A stretch of DNA of 64,000 nucleotides. Source: Thalassotalea sp. PS06 (GTDB taxonomy: Bacteria > Pseudomonadota > Gammaproteobacteria > Enterobacterales > Alteromonadaceae). Positions 56,760 to 64,000 of the stretch are shown piece by piece. The stretch is taken from contig NZ_CP041638.1 in assembly GCF_007197775.1 (NCBI RefSeq), forward strand, positions 1,364,001-1,428,000, read 5' to 3'. Each line of letters opens with the position of its first letter. The stretch's first letter is position 1. The position numbers and the translations under genes were made by a program. The notes under the pieces are model-generated. The model did not search any database and was not told the origin of the DNA. It saw nothing but the letters and a program-made list of their open reading frames with translations.

Positions 56760-58072
56760 GCCTGCGTCCCCTCTGCGTTTTCAGAGCTTGCATTAACACG
56801 CAAGGTTACTGCTCGTTGGTGAGCGTCCAATCCTTCGGCATCGGTCAGCTCAACAATGGTTTGCGCCAGGCTTTCTAATCCCGATTTAGTCAGAGTTTGC
56901 ACCGTGTAGCGACGGCTAAAGTCCGAAAGTGATAATGATGAGATCACTTTTGAATAGCCATAAGTAGGTAGTACGTGGTTAGTACCACTGGCGTAATCAC
57001 CAGCAGATTCAGGTGAGTAATCGCCAACAAAGATGGATCCGGCGTTGCGAACTTTGCCAAGTAATGCGTCAGTGTCACGAACCTGCAGGCTTAAGTGCTC
57101 AGGGCCGTATAAATTTGAAACGATGGCCGCTTCATCGAGGCTGGCGCATAAAATCAAACGGCTTTGTTCAAGTGCTTTTTCGGCAATGTCTTTGCGGGGT
57201 AGAGTAGAGAGCTGCGTTTGTAGCTCTTGTCCAACCGCTTCTATCATTTGCTCGCTATCGCTTAACAGAATCACTTGTGAATCCGGGCCGTGTTCTGCTT
57301 GAGATAATAGGTCAGCGGTGACAAATACTGGGTTAGCACCGGCATCAGCAATGACTAGTAACTCAGAAGGGCCAGCCGGCATGTCGATAGCAAAGCCAGG
57401 CACCGATTGTGATAACTGTTTCTTTGCTTCGGTGACGAATTTGTTACCCGGGCCAAAAACTTTATTAACCGGCGCTAAGGTTTCACTGCCAAGCGCCAGT
57501 GCCGCTATCGCCTGCGCGCCACCAATGCGGTAAATCTCTTTGATACCACAGACCGCTGCGGCATAGATGATTTCATTGGCCAAGTCGCCGTTTTTATCTG
57601 GCGGGCAAACTAATACCACACGTTCACAACCGGCAAGTTCGGCAGGAACACCTAACATTAATACCGTAGAAGGCAGTGGCGCAGAGCCTGCGGGAATATA
57701 TAAACCAACCGATTCAATCGGCTCTGATTTTAGCTGACAGGTAACGCCAGGTCGGGTTTCAACCTTGATATCCTGAAATTGTTGAGCGCTGTGAAATGCT
57801 TTGATTTGCTCATAAGCGGTTTGAATCGCTTGTTTACGCTCAACCGTTAACGCTTGTTCGGCACGTTGCACATGAGATTCAGGTAGACGCAAATCATCGA
57901 GTGTCACGCCATCAAATGTCTGGGTGAAATCAAGCAAGGCGGTATCGCCATTATCGCGAACCGCGTCGATGATGCTTCTAACGTTTTGTTCAAGTACCAG
58001 GTTGTCGCTAATCGCAGGGCGAGCTAATACCGAGACTTGTTCTTGTTTACTGAGTTGCTGCCAGGTGATCAT
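56756..58072 (-). CDS. hisD: Histidinol dehydrogenase
   Basis: A 438-residue zinc enzyme for the last two steps, histidinol to histidine with NAD+. Signatures are KVFGPGNKFVTEAKKQL, MPAGPSELLVIAD, SQAEHGPDSQVIL (catalytic and zinc residues) and YGPEHLSLQV. The C-terminal EGLDAHQRAVTLRV block with the zinc His is present. It starts two bases after the hisG stop codon. Confidence 0.97.
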   Translation of the reverse strand: MITWQQLSKQEQVSVLARPAISDNLVLEQNVRSIIDAVRDNGDTALLDFTQTFDGVTLDDLRLPESHVQRAEQALTVERKQAIQTAYEQIKAFHSAQQFQDIKVETRPGVTCQLKSEPIESVGLYIPAGSAPLPSTVLMLGVPAELAGCERVVLVCPPDKNGDLANEIIYAAAVCGIKEIYRIGGAQAIAALALGSETLAPVNKVFGPGNKFVTEAKKQLSQSVPGFAIDMPAGPSELLVIADAGANPVFVTADLLSQAEHGPDSQVILLSDSEQMIEAVGQELQTQLSTLPRKDIAEKALEQSRLILCASLDEAAIVSNLYGPEHLSLQVRDTDALLGKVRNAGSIFVGDYSPESAGDYASGTNHVLPTYGYSKVISSLSLSDFSRRYTVQTLTKSGLESLAQTIVELTDAEGLDAHQRAVTLRVNASSENAEGTQA

Positions 58073-58074
58073 GG

Positions 58075-58980
58075 TTATCCCATCATTTTTTCAATTGGTA
58101 AAACAAGAATGGAGTTACAACCTAAATCTTTAAGCTCTTCCATGGTCTCCCAGAAAAACGTTTCGGTGCTTACCATGTGCACGGCAACTCTGTCATCACG
58201 CTCCGCCAGTGGCAAAACAGTCGGTGTTTCAGAGCCCGGCATTAAGGTGATAACTTCCGAAAGCTTATCTTTAGGCGCGTGCAACATGATGTATTTACTT
58301 TCTCTGGCTTTCAGTACCCCTTGAATACGAGGCAACAGCTTGTCGAAGATCTTTGCTTTTTCACCTGACAAAGGCTTTTCGCCGCTGATAAGGGCCGCTT
58401 TTGAGGTGTAGATAACTTCGACTTCTTTTAAGCCATTGGCCTCAAGAGTAGTGCCGGTAGAAACTAAATCACAAATGCCGTCGGCTAGACCCACGCGCGG
58501 TGCAACTTCAACCGAGCCATTTAGGCGACAGGTTTCGAACTTAATGCCGTTTTGTTCGGCAAAGCGATTTAACAGGCGAGGGTAAGTGGTTGCCAGACGC
58601 AGGCCGTCTAAAGATTTGATGCCCTGATAGTCCACCTCTTCGGGTAAGGCGATAGACAGGCGACAGCCACCAAACTTTAACGAACAGATTTTGTTATAAG
58701 CACTGGCTTCACCATTAAGCTTGCGCTGCAGTGCGTGCTCTTCCAGAGTATTGTCACCAACAATACCGATATCACACACCCCATCCATGACCAAGCCTGG
58801 AATATCGCTGGAGCGAACCAACATTAAATCAATTGGCATATTGCCAACGTGGGCAAGAAGTTTGCGGTCGGCAAGAGATATTTTCAGACCACAGCGTTTG
58901 AATAAATCTTGAGAAGAGTCGGACAAGCGTCCGGATTTTTGAATGGCGATTCTTAATCGTCCGTTATCATTGTTAATCAT
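58075..58980 (-). CDS. hisG: ATP phosphoribosyltransferase, long form
   Basis: A 301-residue enzyme that starts histidine synthesis from ATP and [23 protein letters not shown] opens the protein; the PRPP loop is [14 protein letters not shown]. The extra C-terminal ACT-like regulatory domain (about 225-301) marks the long form inhibited by histidine. A good SD (GGAGCAA) precedes the ATG. It lies directly after the leader peptide and attenuator. Confidence 0.97.
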   Translation of the reverse strand: MINNDNGRLRIAIQKSGRLSDSSQDLFKRCGLKISLADRKLLAHVGNMPIDLMLVRSSDIPGLVMDGVCDIGIVGDNTLEEHALQRKLNGEASAYNKICSLKFGGCRLSIALPEEVDYQGIKSLDGLRLATTYPRLLNRFAEQNGIKFETCRLNGSVEVAPRVGLADGICDLVSTGTTLEANGLKEVEVIYTSKAALISGEKPLSGEKAKIFDKLLPRIQGVLKARESKYIMLHAPKDKLSEVITLMPGSETPTVLPLAERDDRVAVHMVSTETFFWETMEELKDLGCNSILVLPIEKMMG

Positions 58981-59000
58981 GTTTCATTGCTCCAAAAAAT

Positions 59001-59030
59001 AAAAAACCCGAAAAAGTGGACTCTTTCGGG
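59001..59030 (-). terminator. his operon attenuator hairpin
   Basis: On the minus strand: CCCGAAA-GAGTCCACTT-TTTCGGG followed by TTTTTTATTTTTT, between the leader peptide and hisG. It has the properties of an intrinsic terminator and should act as the his attenuator. Confidence 0.88.
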
Positions 59031-59092
59031 GCATCTGCTTTTTGAGCACTTACACTGAAAGGTCCATAGCCTCTCAGCGAATAACCTGAGGG

Positions 59093-59140
59093 CTAACCGT
59101 TGATATGATGGTGATGGTGCAAGCTCAGGGTATTTATCAT
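59093..59140 (-). CDS. hisL: his operon leader peptide
   Basis: A 15-residue frame, MINTLSLHHHHHING, with five consecutive histidine codons (CAC/CAT). It lies about 110 bp before hisG and just before the attenuator hairpin. Ribosome stalling on these codons when charged tRNA-His is scarce would prevent the terminator from forming and turn on the operon. Too short for most gene callers. The SD is weak (GAGAG). Confidence 0.93.
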   Translation of the reverse strand: MINTLSLHHHHHING

Positions 59141-59380
59141 GTCTGTTGTACTCTCTTGTAAATTGGATTCTGATTCGCTCTATCGTCATAACTGGGAACA
59201 ACAATTAGAGTGATTACTTGATGTTTTTATAACCTTAAAGGTTACACCTTGGCTTCGTCAAGCTCTAAAGGTTAATTTTTTGTGAATATGTATATACCTA
59301 AATGGAATAACAACGCGGCTTTCTATCGTCAACCGTTGTACTTGATATTAACAAGTCTGGCCGATGCTACCTGTTCGGAG

Positions 59381-60082
59381 TTATCCCGATTGCTCTGGCG
59401 TATCTATGTCGAACAATACACCGCTATCATTCACGTCGACTCTTAAAACGGGACAATTAGACGTTTGGATCAACGCTGCAGCACCTTCATCACGATTTAA
59501 TGAGGTGAGAGCTTTTAAGAAGGTGGCAGGCAGGCAAACCGGATGACCGGACTTTCCTTGATAACGAGGCCGAACTACAGCATCTGGAGATTTAGCAGAC
59601 TGTGCCAACAACTGCTCAATGGTGGCATGTTTGATATTTGGCATGTCTCCTAAAAACACCATCAACCGTTTTGGTGGCTGGGTTTTCTCAAGTATATATT
59701 TTGCTGCAGTTGCAAGGCTGACGCCTAATCCGATTGGTGCTTTTGGGGCAGCTACTGCATTGACAGGGTAATGTTTCAACAGTGCTAAAATGTCCTCATC
59801 TTCAAAGCGATGCACGACAACGATGTGTTGAAACTGAGGGACAATGCTGTCCAGAGTTGCCTGCAACAAAGGTTTTGATTGCACGGTTTCTTTGTTGCTC
59901 AGTTGCAGCGGGTGAAAGCGTTTATCACTACCAAAGCGTTTAGAAAACCCAGCGGCGAGGACGATAGCTACTGTCTCATCGCCCGCTACTTTCTCTACCT
60001 GGCTGACTTTTTCGTTACCTGATTGGCTGCCTGGTTGATTAGTTGTTTGGTTTCGTTGTGGAGAGTTACTTGGGTTTGCCAT
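59381..60082 (-). CDS. MobA/MocA-like nucleotidyltransferase
   Basis: A 233-residue protein. The nucleotide-binding signature IVLAAGFSKRFGSDKRF and the FLGDMPNI motif (Asp for metal) identify the molybdenum cofactor guanylyl/cytidylyltransferase group. Pairing with an xdhC gene points to MocA, which makes molybdopterin cytosine dinucleotide for xanthine dehydrogenase-type enzymes. The N-terminal about 30 residues are rich in Asn/Gln/Ser and not conserved in the family. Overlaps the XdhC gene by 17 bp. Confidence 0.83.
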   Translation of the reverse strand: MANPSNSPQRNQTTNQPGSQSGNEKVSQVEKVAGDETVAIVLAAGFSKRFGSDKRFHPLQLSNKETVQSKPLLQATLDSIVPQFQHIVVVHRFEDEDILALLKHYPVNAVAAPKAPIGLGVSLATAAKYILEKTQPPKRLMVFLGDMPNIKHATIEQLLAQSAKSPDAVVRPRYQGKSGHPVCLPATFLKALTSLNRDEGAAALIQTSNCPVLRVDVNDSGVLFDIDTPEQSG

Positions 60083-61046
60083 TTCTTACCCGAATGATGT
60101 CGGCCATAATGGCAATCGCAATTTCTACTGGGGTCTTACTGCCAATAGGAAGGCCCACCGGTGCATGCAGGCGTTCAAATTCTTTATCACTAAAGCCACA
60201 AATACGCTGCAGGCGTTCCTGGCGCTTGGCACTGGTTCTGGAAGAACCCATAGCGCCAACGTAGAACGCATCGGTTTCAAAAACGGTCATTAAGCCCACA
60301 TCATCGATGCGAGGATCGTGAGCGAGGGCGAGAACGGCACTGCGTTCATTGGCATACTGTTCGATAAACTCATCGGGAGAGCGCCATTCAATATCAACGC
60401 CGCCATTGTCTTTGGTAAAGGTCCAGCTGTCTCCCAGCTCTTTGCGCATATCGCAAAGCTTAACGTCGTATCCAGCCATAATGCCAAGCTCGGCAACATG
60501 TTGGGTAACCTGGCCAATGCCAAGCAGTAGTAGCGACCAAACCTGACCATAGGTGAGAGTAATGGTGGTTTCGGTTTCATCAATAACCTGAGCCGTTTCA
60601 TTAGCAAGTTCGATAAGCTGCTTGTGACTGTTCTTGGAAGATAAGTCGATGATGCGCTGACACGGCTTTTTCGCTTCTGCGTTTGCGAGCCAGACTTTCA
60701 GGTGGTCGCGATTGTCGTCATTTTGGGTAATTGGCTCGACCAATAAACGAATGGTGCCGCCACAAGGGAGTTCCTTAACCACATTGGTGTCGTCCAGGTG
60801 CTTCCCGTAGACAAAAATTTGGTCATGAGGCTCAAATTCCCCGCGTTCCAGCATTTCAACGAAGGCATCTTCCAGACATCCTCCTGAGATTGAACCAACA
60901 CGCTGGTTGCCATCGGTGATAAAAATTGAGCCAATAGGGCGGGGGGCGCTTCCGTAGGTGCCTATGATGGTACACATCCAGAACGTTTTTCGCTGTTCAA
61001 ACCAGACATTGGCCTGCTTGAGTACGTCAAAATCCGTTAATTGCAT
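60066..61046 (-). CDS. XdhC/CoxI family protein
   Basis: A 326-residue protein. The N-terminal XdhC domain has CTIIGTYGSAPRPIGSIF and GSISGGCLEDAFVEML with the conserved Cys; the C-terminal Rossmann domain has VGAMGSSRTSAKRQERL. XdhC proteins bind and insert sulphurated molybdenum cofactor into xanthine dehydrogenase-like enzymes. The overlap with a MocA-like gene supports this job, but no molybdoenzyme gene is in the window. Confidence 0.9.
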   Translation of the reverse strand: MQLTDFDVLKQANVWFEQRKTFWMCTIIGTYGSAPRPIGSIFITDGNQRVGSISGGCLEDAFVEMLERGEFEPHDQIFVYGKHLDDTNVVKELPCGGTIRLLVEPITQNDDNRDHLKVWLANAEAKKPCQRIIDLSSKNSHKQLIELANETAQVIDETETTITLTYGQVWSLLLLGIGQVTQHVAELGIMAGYDVKLCDMRKELGDSWTFTKDNGGVDIEWRSPDEFIEQYANERSAVLALAHDPRIDDVGLMTVFETDAFYVGAMGSSRTSAKRQERLQRICGFSDKEFERLHAPVGLPIGSKTPVEIAIAIMADIIRVRNGKPK

Positions 61047-61297
61047 ATAGATATCTTAAAAATAATTTTTAAAGGGGTAAGAAAATTTCAGGTATCTCTC
61101 TAGCCCCTATGTTCTCTGCTAAGGATATGAGATCCCGGCTCAAACTACAATCTTGTCACCCACAAACCTGGTTGAAAATCGTTGTAAACCAAGGCAGTAT
61201 GAATTTTGAGCCAGTTTGGAAAGAGCTGGTATCAAGCTTAACTAAATTCACGGAACGAAGGATTTCCTTCAGAATTTTACCGATGAGGATTAGCGAT

Positions 61298-61792
61298 ATG
61301 GAGTTACATCTCTATCTCAAACGGAACAAGCGAATACCCCCACTGTTGCTGTTCTTAACCATATTTGGTCTTGGAGGCTGTGCGTACAAAGAAGTATCTT
61401 TGTCCCATCAGCAAACCGAGCGTCAGGTCAGTTGTGTAGGTTTTTACGTCGACTGGCATGTCTCGGATCAAACCGTAGACTATATCAATATGCATTGTGC
61501 AAAAAACCTGATTGAAGAGGGTTATCAGTTGCAGGATGACTCGCTTATGTCGGTTGATTTCACCGTACCCGAACCTCCCAAAGGGGATGAGTGGGACCAG
61601 GCTCTTGCCGCTCACTATTATGAATCGGGACAAATTACTGACCGCGAATACGGCAATGTTCTAGGCGCATTGGAAGTGGCTTATTACGACAAACTGGAGC
61701 GGGCCAGGATACTGAAGAAAAAAGGCAAGATTGATCAGACACGATATGAACAGCTTCTCGAGCAGGCAGAAATTGAACTGACGGGTAGCTAA
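61298..61792 (+). CDS. Putative lipoprotein, unknown function
   Basis: A 164-residue protein from the ATG at 61298, preceded by GAGGA; a longer frame from 61109 has no support. The signal (LLLFLTIFGLGGC) ends in a lipobox, Cys28 being lipidated. The mature part has a charged helical C-terminus (YYDKLERARILKKKGKID...YEQLLEQAEIEL) that may form a coiled coil. No family recognised. Followed by the tandem hairpin array. Confidence 0.65.
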   Translation: MELHLYLKRNKRIPPLLLFLTIFGLGGCAYKEVSLSHQQTERQVSCVGFYVDWHVSDQTVDYINMHCAKNLIEEGYQLQDDSLMSVDFTVPEPPKGDEWDQALAAHYYESGQITDREYGNVLGALEVAYYDKLERARILKKKGKIDQTRYEQLLEQAEIELTGS

Positions 61793-61800
61793 TTCAGTTT

Positions 61801-62640
61801 TTCGTCATTCCTGACTCCGATAATGTACCGTCATCCCGGACTCCGATAATGCACCGTCATCCCGGACCATGTTCCGGGATCTAAGCGTAACTCGTCATTC
61901 CGGACCCCGATCCGGAATCTTAGCGTAAATCGTCATTCCGGACCCCGATCCGGAATCTTTATGGCACAACTAATGTAGTAGCTAAATGTAAAACCTGAGA
62001 TACCGGGCGACCCCGGTATGACGTGAAGGATTGGTTGGGCTCCGCCAAACCGTCATCCCGGACCATGTTCCGGGATCTAAGCGTAACTCGTCATTCCGGA
62101 CTCCGATCCGGAATCTTTATGGCACAACTAATGTAGTAGCTAAATGTAAAACCTGAGATACCGGGCGACCCCGGTATGACGTATAGGATTGGTTGGGCTC
62201 CGCCAAACCGTCATCCCGGACTCCGATCCGGGATCTTAGCGTAACTCGTCATTCCGGACTCCGATCCGGAATCTTTATGGCACAACTAATGTAGTAGCTA
62301 AATGTAAAACCAGAGATACCGGGCGACCCCGGTATGACGTATAGGATTGGTTGGGCTCCGCCAAACCGTCATCCCGGACCATGTTCCGGGATCTTAGCGT
62401 GAATCGTCTTTCCGGACTCCGATCCGGGATCTTAGCGTAACTCGTCATTCCGGACTCCGATCCGGAATCTTTATGGCACAACTAATGTAGTAGCTAAATG
62501 TAAAACCAGAGATACCGGGCGACCCCGGTATGACGTATAGGATTGGTTGGGCTCCGCCAAACCGTCATCCCGGACCATGTTCCGGGATCTTAGTGTAACT
62601 CGTCATTCCGGACCCCGATCCGGAATCTAAACTAGAAAGG
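61801..62640. repeat. Tandem array of 158/196-bp hairpin units
   Basis: Units start with CGTCATCCCGGA at 61855, 62051, 62209, 62367 and 62563: spacings 196, 158, 158 and 196. The 38-bp difference is one extra hairpin module (CGTCATTCCGG...CCGGAATCTTAGCGTAA, or a close variant). Each unit contains CCCGGA..TCCGGG, TTCCGGA...TCCGGAA, the segment TTTATGGCACAACTAATG, then GATACCGGG...CCCGGTATGACG and GGTTGGGCTCCGCCAAAC. Copies differ by few bases. It fills the 904-bp gap between the lipoprotein and the next minus-strand gene. Confidence 0.93.
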
Positions 62641-62696
62641 TATTCCGAAAACTAAGCCGCCAAGGCATGCCAGAATCTCAGCGCAACCTAAAAGCC

Positions 62697-63047
62697 CTAA
62701 ACGCTAATCAACAATCCAGGCATGAGAAATATCAGGGCGAACGAGCTGGTACCAAATAGAAATACTGCAAGGGTGTAAAACGAGGCCTGAGTGAAATAAA
62801 CGCCGGGGCGATTCACCACTGCACTGCCAATACAATACTGGAAAATCCGCAACATTTGCTTACCTTCATTAAGCGCAGTTTGCAGTTTTATTAGCACCGG
62901 ACGATAGTAAATCAGCAAACACGAAAGCAACACCTCTATGCCGGCGATATCGGCTATCAGCTTAAGATCTGGCGCGAAAGGTAACACCGCAATAAAAGCC
63001 AGGGTTATGAGAAATTTTTGAGTTTTCGTTAATCTTTGCCATTCCAT
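62697..63047 (-). CDS. Small membrane protein, unknown function
   Basis: A 116-residue protein with three predicted membrane helices (about 11-26, 30-48 and 86-114); the SD AAAGGGA precedes its ATG. The basic N-terminus (MEWQRLTKTQK) should stay in the cytoplasm. No motif recognised. It is divergent from the OYE gene and its 3' end faces the tandem array. Confidence 0.6.
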   Translation of the reverse strand: MEWQRLTKTQKFLITLAFIAVLPFAPDLKLIADIAGIEVLLSCLLIYYRPVLIKLQTALNEGKQMLRIFQYCIGSAVVNRPGVYFTQASFYTLAVFLFGTSSFALIFLMPGLLISV

Positions 63048-63287
63048 GCGGATTTGATCCCTTTATCTGCAAATTTGCTAAGTTTTTGTATTTCATCATT
63101 TTGTTCAATTAATACTTGATATTGGGTTGCTGGTAATCTTTTCAACCCTCTGAATTAAATGAACTTTTTTGGGATGGCTAGCGTAGAGGAAAAAGTGCGT
63201 TAATTTGTAACCGGCCGTTGTGTTTGGCCCGTGTATCGGGTAAAAATCGAGCCATTCATTAATTCAATAAAAATTTGTCGACGCTTT

Positions 63288-64000
63288 ATGTTACTAAGCC
63301 CTTTTACACCACTTAAATTAGCCAATGGTCAGGTGATTAAAAATCGTCTGGTGAAGGCGGCAATGGAAGAAAATTTAGGTGACGCCAAACTCGGTCCATC
63401 CAATGAGCTTGTGAATCTTTACAGGCAATGGGTGCGGGGGGGCGTAGGTGCCATTATCACCGGTAATGTTATGGTTGATCGTTTGGCGATGACCGGACCC
63501 GGTGGCATTGCATTAGAAGCGGAATCAAATCTGGATGCGTTTCGTGAGTGGAGCTCTGTGGTTGATAAAAGCGAGTGTAAGCTCATCATGCAAATCAACC
63601 ATCCCGGCCGTCAGGTATTTAAGCGCCAGGGCGGTAAAGCAATAGCACCATCGGCAGTTGCCCTGGATTTAGGCAAGCATTCTTCGATGTTTGCAGAGCC
63701 AACAGCTATGACAGAAACCGATATTGAAGATGTTATTGAACGTTTTGTTGCCACCAGTAAACAGGCACAATTAGCTGGCTTTAATGGTGTGCAGATTCAT
63801 GCGGCTCACGGCTATTTAATCAATCAGTTTCTTTCGCCAAAAACTAATCAGCGTCAGGATAAATGGGGTGGTAATATTGAAAATCGCGCCAGGTTGTTGC
63901 TTGCTGTGGTTAGCCAGATCCGCGAGGCGGTTGGGTCGGAGTTTATCGTTGCGGTTAAACTAAATTCAGCGGATTTCCAACGTGGTGGATTTTCAACCGA
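63288..64000 (+). CDS. NADH:flavin oxidoreductase (old yellow enzyme family), 3' end missing
   Basis: About 237 residues are visible from the ATG at 63288; the gene runs past the window edge. SPFTPLKLANGQVIKNRLVKAAM opens the FMN-binding barrel; LIMQINHPGRQV and GVQIHAAHGYLINQFLSP (His-Ala-Ala-His, flavin and substrate contacts) and NQRQDKWGGNIENRARLL are family signatures. Such enzymes reduce activated C=C bonds. Without the C-terminus I cannot tell whether an iron-sulphur/FAD extension like that of 2,4-dienoyl-CoA reductase is present. Confidence 0.9.
   Translation, partial: MLLSPFTPLKLANGQVIKNRLVKAAMEENLGDAKLGPSNELVNLYRQWVRGGVGAIITGNVMVDRLAMTGPGGIALEAESNLDAFREWSSVVDKSECKLIMQINHPGRQVFKRQGGKAIAPSAVALDLGKHSSMFAEPTAMTETDIEDVIERFVATSKQAQLAGFNGVQIHAAHGYLINQFLSPKTNQRQDKWGGNIENRARLLLAVVSQIREAVGSEFIVAVKLNSADFQRGGFST

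Noticed and set aside
61801..62640. Possible CRISPR array
   Set aside because: Units are 158 or 196 bp and nearly identical throughout, with no short repeat/unique spacer pattern and no cas genes.

Overview
The window looks like chromosomal DNA of a marine gammaproteobacterium in the order Alteromonadales, near Colwellia or Thalassotalea. The genus is a guess from gene content and gene order. The evidence is a set of housekeeping genes with gammaproteobacterial neighbourhoods: cmoB-cmoA beside aspS and ruvCAB, recR-htpG-adk, yoaA-tsaB-fadD-rnd, ycgL/ycgN, and a complete hisGDCBHAFI operon behind a His-rich leader peptide. No rRNA, tRNA, CRISPR array, prophage or intact insertion sequence was seen.

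Layout. 1-2.9 kb: the 3' end of a cyanophycinase-like peptidase, a soluble sugar dehydrogenase and two small membrane proteins. 3.0-3.7 kb: tandem 255-bp repeats made of strings of small hairpins. 3.7-15 kb: a degenerate GGDEF-EAL receptor of LapD type, dgkA, a CNNM/CBS membrane protein, a Ser/Thr kinase, small enzymes and a dGTPase-like HD hydrolase, ending in another hairpin-repeat cluster. 15-22 kb: tRNA modification (cmoAB), aspS and the Holliday junction genes ruvC and ruvAB. ruvAB has its own promoter overlapped by a LexA-like box. 22-26 kb: two TonB-like proteins, an ECF sigma factor and a likely anti-sigma partner. 26-43 kb: recR, htpG (with a heat-shock-like promoter), adk, yoaA, tsaB, fadD, rnd, ycgL, a lytic transglycosylase, ycgN and a DTW-domain enzyme. 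42.9-49.5 kb: an AT-richer accessory stretch with an MreB-like mini-protein, a frameshifted zinc-ribbon membrane protein, an IS110 remnant, an amidohydrolase, an MBL-fold enzyme and a gamma-glutamyltransferase. 50-59 kb: the his operon and two downstream genes. 59.4-61 kb: a mocA-like/xdhC pair. 61.8-62.7 kb: a tandem hairpin array. The window closes inside an old-yellow-enzyme gene.

The most unusual material is not protein-coding. (1) Two MITE-like families (about 261 and 275 bp), each in two copies of opposite orientation, share the terminal sequence ATACCAA. (2) The 255-bp repeats are chains of short T-looped hairpins. Differences between copies fall in loops or are compensatory in stems, which points to selection on a folded RNA or single-stranded DNA. 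(3) Several repeat families share a CGTCAT...ATC / GAT...ATGACG frame around hairpin stems of unrelated sequence. (4) Two ATGTA-WW-TACAT palindromes lie exactly 31 bp apart in the divergent promoter region of the amidohydrolase and MBL genes. These are candidates for an undescribed mobile or regulatory element. No transposase or regulator for them is visible in this window.
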